From Pyrrhosoma nymphula (taxonomy: Eukaryota > Arthropoda > Insecta > Odonata > Coenagrionidae), in contig OY754330.1 of NCBI GenBank assembly GCA_963573305.1, positions 8,184,001 through 8,248,000 of the forward strand: a stretch of DNA of 64,000 nt, written 5' to 3'. The translations under genes were made by a program, and so were the position numbers. The notes below the pieces were generated by a model, which made no database searches, was not told the DNA's origin, and saw nothing but the letters and a program-made list of their open reading frames with translations. This document shows positions 11,438 through 22,000 of this stretch, piece by piece. Numbering within the stretch: position 1 is the stretch's first letter; every line of letters starts with the position of its first letter.

Positions 11438-12206
11438 TAAGGTGACCATCCGTCCTCATTTAGGGAGGACAGTCCTTCTTTTGTAAGTTCTGTCCTCCCT
11501 CGAAATGTGTCCTCCTACATGTTCTCCTTTTCGATATTTGAAGACTAATTTGAAAATCTCTGTATTTGATCGATGCCAAGCCGGTCCGTTACACGTGATA
11601 TGACGTACAAGTACTTTTAAATGACGATTCGTCAAGGCTCGGTAGGTACAGTGCGGCGAGACGCAATCAACATGTTGAAATTGATAAAAGATGGGTGGAA
11701 ATATTCAGCCATTTCAAACATAACCATATTTAATGTGAAAATTTATTTGTTCTTGTTCAATTTACGTTGTGCTGCCCTATGGAACTAATGCAGAAGTTGA
11801 AAGAGTTTTTTTCAATTGCTAATGATTTTTGGGCCAGTGAAAAATCGAAATTGAATGTTGATACTCTATAGCGGTAGCTCTTGCCGTAAAACTCGATATG
11901 AAAGATAATTTTTGTTCAGATATTTCCAATACATTGTTAGAAGATTATACATTGATTAAAAATATTCATTCAATGGAAAAATAATCATTTAAATAATAAT
12001 TAATATGTATGTAAGCATAATCACAATATAAACGGTCACAAATGTTTTTATTATGCACTTATCATATTATACGTAGTGTATTATTGTTGCAACGAATGAA
12101 ATGTTTCTTTTATTTACGATATTAGTATTTTTTTATTTGCATCGTCCTTTTAATTGTAGAAAAAATAATTTCTGTCCTTTTCACTGTAAAAAAGTTGTTC
12201 ACCTTA
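11438..12206 (+). mobile_element. Nested hAT-like element with transposase tail remnant
   Basis: The ends TAAGGTGACCATCCGTCC (11438) and its partner TAAGGTGAACA on the opposite strand (ending 12206) form a short inverted terminal repeat of the GGTGACCA hAT type. Inside, 11741-11985 on the plus strand reads in two frames NAEVERVF, SIANDFWASEKSKLNVDTL, VALAVKLDMKDNFCSDI and IHSMEK, the C-terminal dimerisation end of another hAT family. No clear 8-bp duplication remains. It sits within the older hAT at 10015-13029. Confidence 0.55.
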
Positions 12207-13037
12207 TAAATAAATAACATATCTCTCGCAAATAGATTGGACGGAATCCGATGCGAGTGGACAAAAGCTATGGCAAATTAAAAATTCTGTAGCGAATAGC
12301 AATTCAGTTATCTACTGAATAAAAATATTTCCATAGACACTAATGGACGTTTTGCAGCTACAAATAGACCATTATATTTGGAAACCAAAGGGATAAGGGC
12401 ATTTGAGTGCAGAGGGAAAAGTCATACGTATAGTCATACATTTCTTATCACGATGTTCTTTTGGGTGCTGAACGGAGCGGCAGATAACAGCGAGGTGCGC
12501 CCTTCTCAAAAAGTCGAATGCGTATTACAAGTGGTGATTACAAAATTCCCACATTTCGCTCGTAAAAATTTATTGTACAAATGTAGGTATGCGTGTTATA
12601 ATCGGAAAATTGAGGCATAAAAGGCATCGCGTTCATCGCATAGAGAGTTGGCTGGAGTGTTGTAGGGTGGAAAGACGAGTGGCAGCGAACAGCTGATTCT
12701 GCGTCTGCAAATCTGCGAGGCCTGCTTTTGCCTACTGTCCTCTTCTCTTGTTCTGCTCGTCGTCGGGGCTTATATAATCTCATTGATGTACGCTGGGCCT
12801 AGAAACTTCCAGAGTCGGTGTTCATACTTTGTTTCTTTGCTCGTCAATTCATAATTAAAACAAAATTTACGATGTATTTCAATAGACAGCTCAGGCAACA
12901 ATTTATTCTTTCAAACCAAGGTTTTTATGGGTCTCGTTAAAATAGGAACAACTAGAATTTGTGGGTCTATGCTGGAAGCGGGGCCTGGGGCGGACCACCC
13001 CCCCCCCGCCCCCCCTCGCTACGCCTCTGGTTATACA

Positions 13038-13957
13038 CAGTAAAAAGAAGATCTTGTTTCAAGCGTAGTCTAGATTTCAGCGCCGCCTTGAATTATGATA
13101 TGGCTTTCTTTCCAATCATGCGTTTGACGAAACAAGGCATATCATAGCCTTATTTTTGGTCAGCGTCGCAGCAATTTGAAATCCCGCTCCCTGCGTCTGG
13201 AAACAAGACTTCCCGCTGCTGGTAACCTGGCATCCTCCTCCCATCCTCATCCTCCTTTGTCCCTAAACAGGGTATTCCATATTCCCCCCATACTGTCGGA
13301 AAGTAGCAATGCGCACCAAGGAACGACCTTAATCCGTCCCTGACTGCCGTGCATACACTATCTTCAACTCCGGACTAGAACAAATGCTAAACCATCGTCA
13401 TCAGTTGCAACTTAATAAAGTCCTGCTGCCCATTGCGCTTGCGGTTTCACAACCCATAGTGAAACAAAAACCAGACCTATCCCAACACGATTTGATGGAA
13501 GTTCTTTTTAAAATTACTTTTTTCTTTTCACGTTTCTATCTGTATTTATTTTTTGAGCTCGTACTAGTGGGGGAAGAGGGGGAATCTGACGCCCCTCCAC
13601 CCCCGCTACACGCCTCTGGGTACATATATCTACGCCTCCGATGACTAATTATTCTAAGCACGTGATATTTACCCTGGCCAAATGCAAATAAGCTTCATTA
13701 GTTCTTCCCGACAGATTTAAGATTAAATTTTTACTCAAACCACCTACCGGCGGCGGTAGGCCTGTTGTCGTGCTGTTGGAGGCATTGTGGCTGAATTCTC
13801 ATTTCATCAGTTAATATGTCTGGTTTGAGAGCGTATACCATTGCATTAAAACCGGATATTGACGTAGGTAGGTGTCACACAGTAAGCTAAAAATTCCCTT
13901 CGACCACAAGTCAATTTGAGTCTCCACAGCATATTATACTCTGGGGGTTGCTCCTTC
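13038..13957. other. Mostly unassigned; solitary hAT end near 13597-13617
   Basis: No gene is supported. GCTACACGCCTCTGG at about 13603-13617 matches the terminus of the hAT family at 10015-13029, but no partner end was found. CG-rich CGGCGGCGG sequence near 13748 has no assignable role. Confidence 0.35.
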
Positions 13958-13965
13958 CATTGGGT

Positions 13966-14678
13966 CAGTGGCGGATACATATGGGGGGCGCGGGGGGCGC
14001 GCGCCCCCCCCCTTGCGGGGCCGCCCGCGTTGCCGCCCGCGCCGCCCCCGACAGTCAGCCCGCACGCTATTCGTTCGTGTCTTTCTTCAGTTGACTCTGA
14101 GTCGAGTTATCGAGTAGTTGTACTTTCTTAAGGCCGTTTTACACGGTACATTTGTTTGTACAAACTCTTCCGTGAACTCTTGCATGAGGCAAAATGTATT
14201 GTGTAAAGCGGCAACTTGTATGAACACTTGTGCGAATGTCTCAATGCCTGCACGGGAAATAGAACCTGTTCTAATTTTGTTGAGACAAACGTACAATCTC
14301 ACGTACATTCGTTTGTACAAAATCTTTCATCGTGTAAAGCGGCCTTTATGTAGCACGCGCGCGCGTCCGCGTCATCGTATTTTAGACGTTTCTGTCTGGC
14401 ACATAGATAGCTAACCTACGAGAAAAGTCGCGGCCATTCTAGTGATCTCGATACGTTATTCTGTCTGGCATTTGTTCGAGAAAAGTCGCGAATATTCTAC
14501 TGTTTGTATTTGTTCACATTCCTTAAAAGTCTGGAAGCGAACATTCTGGCACCGAATGTTCTCGAGACAACTTAGCTATATATATGGGAAGCAGAGTCGC
14601 TGCCAGGCAGTCAGTTTGAAAGCTGCAATCGTCGCGATAACTTGCGCCCCCCTTGAGTTTTTTCTGTATCCGCCACTG
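13966..14678. mobile_element. Non-autonomous hAT element with perfect 8-bp duplication
   Basis: The 713-bp element starts CAGTGGCGGATACA and ends with its complement TGTATCCGCCACTG. It is flanked on both sides by CATTGGGT (13958-13965 and 14679-14686), a perfect 8-bp duplication as made by hAT transposases. No transposase frame is present, so it depended on another copy. A smaller Harbinger-like MITE has inserted at 14131-14345. Confidence 0.9.
14131..14345. mobile_element. Harbinger-like MITE nested in the hAT MITE
   Basis: The 215-bp element begins AGGCCGTTTTACACGGTACA and ends with a close complement (CGTGTAAAGCGGCCT). It is flanked by TTA on both sides (14128-14130, 14346-14348), the target of PIF/Harbinger transposases. 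It is non-coding. It shares the 19-base core AATAGAACCTGTTCTAATT (14258-14276) with the elements at 20159-21628 and 35655-35830. Confidence 0.75.
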
Positions 14679-14686
14679 CATTGGGT

Positions 14687-15812
14687 AGTTATGTACCTAC
14701 ATGGCAGTTGATTGAGATACTCCTAAGGAAATCCTGAATCAGGATCAGTTGCCCTACGATTTATAAACCGCGGCTTTGTCTGCTTTGGCCGACGTCTAAA
14801 TATCCTCCTCTCGCTCACTCTCGGCCTACACAAGAGATTACAAGGGAGATGACACGGATATGGCCACTGGGGGCGCTCCCGATCATGATGCCCGGTGTGC
14901 GTGACTACTGCGCTCTAAGCAGATAAGGGTTTTTTGAGTTCGAAGCATTCCACTATACACTGACAGCGATTGAGAGTGCTTCCGCCCCTTATATTCCAAG
15001 ATGATTCAGAATGAGTCAGCCTCTCGAAGGCATGCGAATGCGCGAGAAACTGCGACAGCTGCCTTCAGCACAACCTGTGCTTAATACAAACAATACTATA
15101 ACTGTTCCTGGTAATCCAAGGACGAACGCTGATTTACTGTTCGGAAGTTCTCATTTCAAGTGAGTACCTTCTTACAGGGAATTCTTTTTCTCGTGACGAA
15201 ATAATGCGCGATCCTTTATCAAATATTCTGCACATTCGCATTTTTTTTCCTACTCTCCGTAGCCTTTACGTGGAATGGCCTTTATCTCTCTCTTACACCG
15301 CAAGGTACACCGCAGACGATGGATTTCCTACACATAACCCAATCGCGGAAAATAATAAAATGCGAAGATCTAATAAATCGGCATTTGTTCTGTTAAATGC
15401 TCATTCAAAGTATTGTAATGTAAATTGGGCATGTTGTTACACTGATTGAGTTCCATCAGCTCCATTTCTATTCCATTGAGTTTGATTGAGTTCCATTTTA
15501 CTTAGATACGTTTACAGTTTTCTGTTTTTCCAGTTTCACCATTCAGTCTTTTCAATCCAACACAAATTTACGGTCATTAAAATATTTTTGAGGAAGTTTT
15601 TGATATCCAGTCTTTCCGAATTATGAGACATCATCGATTACCTTATGAAATTAATTTAATGAATCGAGAGTGATTTAAAGGGATACTATAATAATGCAAT
15701 GTATATCAAAATCTGATGGTGTCTGCCTGTGTGTCTGGTCACTCAATCACGTAAAAACAGCTGAACCGATTTCTTTGACATTTTGCTTCTGGGTAATTAC
15801 AAGTGCACCGCT
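14687..15812. other. No supported feature
   Basis: Unique-looking AT-rich sequence; short open frames only, none recognisable. Confidence 0.4.
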
Positions 15813-16098
15813 GGGCGTAACCAGGGAACGCACTTGGGGGGGATTAGTATTGTTGTGCCCCTCCCCTCGCGGCCACTCTTACCATGATGAGTGATGACCG
15901 CCATAGTTGTTCCTTGGAAAACGTACTACCATCTTTAATAAGGACTTTACCTACAACAAGTCAAAACCGAATAAGCGCGCATGATTTGCATTTATCAAAA
16001 TTTGAATGTATAGGATATTAAAATTAAGCTTTTTCTCCATCGTTTGAAGGGGGGTTCCCGATCGCCTCTATCGCCCCCCCCTCCTGCTGGTTACGCCC
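15813..16098. mobile_element. Possible small DNA element with GGGCGTAACCAG ends
   Basis: GGGCGTAACCAG at 15813-15824 is perfectly repeated in inverted orientation at 16087-16098, each followed inward by a G-run (C-run at the right end). The end style matches small hAT-type MITEs. No matching 8-bp flanking duplication is visible, so the class remains open. Confidence 0.5.
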
Positions 16099-16106
16099 TT
16101 AACTGG

Positions 16107-16817
16107 GACGAGCATAAAGGATATATTTAAATTACCTCAGGGCCCCAAGGACCGCTAAATGGACCCCTAGATTTTACTCTCATAAGAAAAGCATTGGAAT
16201 CTGTGCAGAGGTTGATTTTTTTGCTTTTTTTTTAAATTACTTGCACTCATGATACAGCGTTTAATTTTACAGCGTCGGATATACGGCTGAAAGAACAAAG
16301 TACTATTTAATTCTTGCATTCGATAACATTTTACGTTACGCCTTTGCTTAAAAATTAGGTTTTAAATTCCGAAATTGTCAATTTTTCTCCTTTCCATGAT
16401 GATGACGAACGCAAGTCGTTCGTTGAGACGTCGCGTCGGCAGAAATGAATCCTATATTGCATGGAATAGCCATTTAAACATTTTTACAATTTTTCTCCTA
16501 TCTCAACAATGGAATATTTCCTTGGTAACCTGAACAATGGCTAGGAACGGGAAATTTCGCCCGGAGCTTCTATCTTCTTCTTCTTCTTAAGTCATCAACC
16601 CAAAGGTTGGTTGGCGGCAGTTCTCCATACGCTTCGGCCCTGTGCCATTCTTTTCAACTGCACATAAGTGGAGCAGCCTAACTCCTTCATTATTTGCCCA
16701 ATAAACTACAACGTAGGCCTGCCACGGCAGTTGGTTCCCTCCACAGTGCATTCTAAGATGGTGGCCAGCAATGTTTCGCGCCTTAGTTGGTGCCCGATCC
16801 AGATACGAGGAGTTGTC
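16107..16817. other. No supported gene
   Basis: No protein family recognised. A TTC microsatellite (16573-16587) occurs. The 16587-16979 minus-strand open frame is an artefact of the neighbouring tandem repeat. Confidence 0.4.
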
Positions 16818-17215
16818 AAGGAGTTGAATCCAGTTAATACGACTTGAAACGAGAACTAAACGCGCAAGATGGATCCAGTTAATGCAAGATGATACGAGTT
16901 GAATCCAGTTAATACGACTTGAAACGAGTAATAAACGCGCAAGATGAATACAGTTAAAACGAGATGAAGCGAGTTTCATATCGTCAAGATGAATCCAGTT
17001 AATACAAGATGAAACGAGTAGAAACTCGTCGAGTTGAATCCAGTTAATACGTCATGAAACGAGTTAAGAAATACAAGTTAAAACAAGACTGTTCTAGTTA
17101 CGACGAGTTGGTTTTACGAGTTGAAAACAGAGGAAATGGGCCATAACCACGTTAAAACAAGTTGAAATTACAAGATGAATCGGGTTGAAAACAGTTAATA
17201 ACATGCGAGTTGGAT
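16818..17215. repeat. Degenerate tandem repeat, AATCCAGTTAATACG units
   Basis: About 400 bp is built from diverged repeats of roughly 25-60 bp. Recurring words are GTTGAATCCAGTTAATACG, ACTTGAAACGAG, AACGCGCAAGATG and CAAGATGAAACGAG. On the minus strand the repeat stays open and would encode a repeating SSRINWIQL peptide, which explains the long open frame there. No promoter or start context supports it as a gene. Confidence 0.8.
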
Positions 17216-18868
17216 CCAACTCGTTTCAACTGGAATTTTCCTGAGGGTGCCCAACGAACCTTGTCAAAAGCCTTTTCTTTTCTAGGAGCTTCTATATCTT
17301 ACATTAAATTAAATGGTCAATATTAGTAAATTTCAGTGAGCTCACTGGGGTTAAAAACCTAAAATAAAATCTAAATTAGATTGTAAGGATGGGCGAGGGC
17401 CTTCTGGAGCCCTCCAGGCATTCAGACCATGGATGAAGACCTCGTGGTCCATAGCGCCATTATTATATGGCATTACTACGTAGAATACACTGATTTTTGC
17501 AATTATTTTCTATGCGTCATGGTAGAATATTGCACACTGCTAGAGACCTACGTATTACACCTAATAACCTTAATACAGGCCTAGAGCTCAAGTTGGGGTC
17601 CCCATCGGCTCTACCCAAATTACGCGCGTATTTGAGAATATCTACAGAATATATTTATTCGATCGAATGGTGAGAAATTATAATTTTATTAAAATCTCTT
17701 CAATAGAATGGGATTTATCATTGGACTCCTTCTAAATTCCCTCGTAATTAGTAAGTATTATTTTTTATCAGAAAAGAGAACTGTTTACATCACGTTATTA
17801 TAATTTCATTATGTTGGTAGCCAGTGAATAGTAAAAAAAATTTACGTGATAAATGTTATGTACTCGGAATACTAATTACGTTTAGCGTTGTTATATATGA
17901 GCATGAATAAATATAAAGGAGCTTCTGCTTCTTCCTTATTTAATTAATTCTGAATATCCTTCTGAGCAGTGTGACGTAATTCACGGGGGTTTCACCAATG
18001 AAAACATGGACACTGGATTTCATGTATGTATTCCAGCTTACGAACTCCCGTTCGATAGGATGAAATAGTCCTCATTCCAAGGAGACGTATTGGTGGTTCT
18101 AAGTGTTAAAAGGTATTTAATAATAATTTAAGCATGTGTTTTCTAATAATATATTAAAATTTTGTCGCTGTATTTGTTTCTTTTAATGACCTATACTGTA
18201 TGAGCGCAAGAATATATTCTGATGAGTTAAGTTATGTGGCCTGTTAAAGGGTGGTGCGTGTGAAGTTGATGGGCGAAGTCAGATACGGGGCTTAACTGGG
18301 GTTCGTGATCATAATAGGACTATTTTCGGTAATTATATAAACTTATGTATGTGTTATTATACATTAAAAATTGAAGGACATGTTAACTAATTGTGTTTTT
18401 GTGTGTGCTTCTCTTGTGATCTGTCATACATCAGTCGAAAAGAGGAAAGGCAATATGTCAAGTCACGAATACTGAATTACACCGTTGTTTCGGCTAAAAT
18501 TTGTTTCTTACCATGCTGTTTCATTATTTTTAAATTCCTTACCTATAATTTTACTTTGGAAACTCAATTCCATCGACGCTGTCACGTGCTTGTACTTCAG
18601 TTTTGTTGATGTAAATGGGAGCAATTAATGACGTTTCACATTTTGGAACTTAATTATCTCAATGCTTGTATTTACAAATGTGATTGCTTTTTTATAATAA
18701 GTCTCGATGCAGGTTCGTTTTACGCTGCTATCCTACCAGCGGTTATATCTAGCGGAAACGTTGTTATTTCTTTGATATCTTCCCATTGGCCTTAATTTAT
18801 TAGGTTAGTCAAAAGCAGTTTCTCATAAAGGATTGTCTACGTTGCAGAAATACTTGTAATATGTTTGT
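17216..18868. other. Rab5 upstream region, no exon recognised
   Basis: AT-rich. The Rab5 coding start is preceded by a likely splice acceptor (18880), so one or more non-coding first exons should lie here or further upstream, but I cannot locate a promoter or donor site with confidence. Confidence 0.35.
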
Positions 18869-18880
18869 TTTGCTTTAAAG
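18869..18880 (+). promoter_or_regulatory. Probable 3' splice site before Rab5 start codon
   Basis: TTTTGCTTTAAAG just 7 bases before the ATG is a pyrimidine-rich AG acceptor. It suggests that the 5' UTR is split by an intron, as is common for Rab genes. No cDNA is available to confirm it. Confidence 0.5.
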
Positions 18881-18887
18881 ATAGAGG

Positions 18888-19050
18888 ATGGCGAATCGTC
18901 CGGGTGTTCAGAGGCCAAATGGATCCACGCAAGGAAAAATATGCCAGTTTAAGCTTGTTCTTTTAGGAGAATCGGCCGTCGGAAAATCTAGTTTAGTATT
19001 AAGGTTTGTCAAAGGACAATTTCACGAATACCAGGAGAGTACAATTGGAG
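18888..19050 (+). CDS. Rab5: Rab5 coding exon 1
   Basis: Codes residues 1-54 plus the first base of codon 55. It contains the variable leader, first beta strand CQFKLVLLGES and the P-loop. The donor is GTAAGC at 19051. Confidence 0.97.
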
Positions 19051-22000
19051 GTAAGCGCGAAGTTAAATTGAAAATCAATATCACTTAAAAAAAAACTATT
19101 TGTGATCATGATTGTGTTATACATTATTTAGATCGTAGAAAATTACAAATTCAGTCCAATCTCTTCCTATGGACCATTTAATCCATGATTAAGTGTTTTT
19201 AATATTGTTGTAATGTTACCCCATGAGTATCATATTCTACCGTTTTAAGGGGCAAGTTGTTTTTTGATGGTCACTTTGTGGACAGTTGACCAAGCTTGAT
19301 CTGTGAAAGAGTACTGTTGATTTAATGAGTGCTCTAATGATATTGCAAGAATTCATGCTGAAGAAGAAGTAATAATGAATCAAAGAAATGGACGATCTTC
19401 TATTTTAAATTCTTTCTTGCCAATGTGTAAAGACTACGGATCTTCAAGTGGGAACTCAATTGTAATACTTAAAAGTTTTGCAAATCAGTTGGCTGCTATT
19501 ACATAATTTTGTAAGAAGATTTAATGTTAAGCCTTTTCAACTTATTGGGAATTCGAAGTACTAGAAGCCATAATTGAAAGAATAAAATAAAAGTCGCTTA
19601 CTTACAGGTTCTTTACGTATGACCTTATGTTAATTGCTCACTGATCTTAGTTTTGAACCTCAGTATTTTGTGTTCGGTAGTCAATATGAATAGTGTGTAC
19701 TCTTTGGTTCAATTCACATTACTGTCAGGTTTATTGCCAGTTATTTTTATTTGTGCTGCTCCTGTCTGATTTTTTGCATTTTTGCCCATTAGCCGCATTC
19801 CTGACACAGACTGTGTGTTTGGATGACACTACTGTCAAATTTGAGATATGGGATACAGCTGGTCAAGAACGTTACCACAGTTTGGCACCAATGTACTATC
19901 GGGGTGCTCAGGCTGCTATTGTAGTGTACGACATAACTAATCAGGTATGTTTTTCAGCAATATTTGCTTACTAATGTGGGTGTACTTTTCTTTTGCTCTG
20001 GTTTTTGTTTGTTATACTGCTTACTTTGGACAAATGCCCCATTTGAACTATTGATTTGGGTAGGTAGGGTTATTTATTTATGCCATGTTTTTAATTTACC
20101 GAAAATATATTTGGTCAGCCATCATGCTTTCTCATGGCTAGAGTGATCCTGCCCCTTGAGCCCTGGTTACACGATACAATAACATGTACGAGTTCATGTA
20201 CATTCGCGTGAATGGTTTCATGTAGATTAGCGTTTACAGATTCATGTACATTTCTGTGAACGAATGGATGAATCAGTGGTTACACGGTACATGAAACCGC
20301 ACATGCATTCGCACAATTTTCAGGGTACACATTTGCAATTGTTGTTGTTTTTATCTTTACTAAGTGCAACATTCAAACCATTGAAGCATTCATAAAGTCA
20401 ACTTACCTATAGACTACCTACTATAAAGCTTATTATAATTATATATACTTAATATTTCAAATTCATATTCCGATTTTCAGTGGTAACTATCGCTAATTCC
20501 GCATTTGTTATCCAGAGTGGTAGTTCCTCAGATGAAAGTTACTCGAATTGACTTGCTAAGTTCCTTTTTATACGCTTCGGAATTATATTGCAGTTATGGT
20601 GAGGAATATTAGCTACCTCGAAAATCAAATAATTGTAGTAGAACGAATACATTGGATGAAAATCTTATATAAATGTTAGCTGTACGATACGTGAGGTATT
20701 TCCTGTTTAGAAAAAGTGTGATAAAAAACCCTTTTTATACAGGATCGATAAGAACGCTTGTGAATATATATGTATTGAATGCAATTCATGAATAAACTTA
20801 AACTATCATGGGTAGTAACATAATGGATCGTAAAAACATAGATTAAGTTATTCTCGGCACGTTTGGGAAAGGAAGTCTGTAGTAGTCTTGGAAACAACTG
20901 TAAAAACTTGCTCTTAAATGGATATCGTTACCTCATGTACACGACTGTAATCTTTAATTAACTCTCTGGTTCCTACTTACTTAAGTTTTTCATGTAGAAG
21001 TGGACGTATGTAAAAACAGCTGATCCAGTTTCGAGCACGAAGCTGTTTCTTGGATGCTCTGCCAGTGAACTAAGTACCCGATAAAATATAACTATGTGAG
21101 AGTCGTACAAGCATAAATTGTTGTTAAAGTGAAAAGCTAAGGTATTAACGGCCAATCACACATTCGTGGCGCTAGCTTCTCAAATATTTACTGCTCAAAC
21201 AAGGCATTTTGTAATTCACTGTTCTGCGGTACTGGACTAGCCCTCCCGGCATTCCCGTATGGCGTACAGGTCGTCACAGGAAGTGCCAACAGTGCCAAGT
21301 TCAAATAGTAGAGCGAAGCCCTAATGGAGCAGAGGTCAAAATAAATACTAAGAGCTGAATCAAACGCAAACAAACCAAACTTTAGAAGTATACAAATACC
21401 ATACGAGCAGAAAACATTATTTCCGTTATCTAACACCAGGTGTCACTGAAGCGCGAGCGCAACTTGTACGAATGCATGAACCAAATTAGAACAGGTTCTA
21501 TTTTCTGTTCACAGGTTACTGCATTCGTACATTTTGGTGTGTTTACACGGTGAATTTTCTCGTTCATTCTCGCGTTCATACATTCACACATTAACTTGTA
21601 CATGTTAATGTATCGTGTAACCAGAGCTTTGGTGTGGGATACATCTAAAAGCATAGAATGAATTACAGCCTCAGTCTTTCATTGAATTGAATTTGAGTTC
21701 ATATCTGCCGAGCACTGTAATTTCACGTGCACATCATCTCAATCTGTTTTTTAATTATAAAAGTAGATTGTGACATCACAAAATAATAAAAATGTATTTA
21801 CCACTGTGAGGGAAAATGCTTGCAGGAGTAGACATGGTTTCATGGATTCCTGTTGACTTGTTCCAGCTTGTTTACATTTGCCAGTGTCTATAAGATTATA
21901 GTACCAGGTTACCGAGCATTGCTCGATGTTTATTTGGTGTACTAAGAACTTGAATGCTCCTATTCTGCAACTTATTGTCTATTTTAATTAATTGGGCATT

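Larger units (their letters stand above)
10015..13029 (-). mobile_element. hAT DNA transposon, about 3.0 kb, decayed
   Basis: Both ends carry the inverted motif CAGAGGCGTA (10015 on +, ending 13029 as TACGCCTCTG) followed by G-rich runs. The flanks are GTTATAAC (10007-10014) and GTTATACA (13030-13037), an 8-bp duplication with two changes, the size expected for hAT. A hAT transposase remnant lies inside on the minus strand (10620-11407), and a second hAT-like element sits at 11438-12206. The end motif also occurs singly near 13597-13617. The pairing of these two particular ends is inferred from the duplication and the internal transposase. Confidence 0.65.

Noticed and set aside
16587..16979. 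130-codon minus-strand frame with repeated SSRINWIQL
   Set aside because: It is a translation of the degenerate tandem repeat without start context or homologue.
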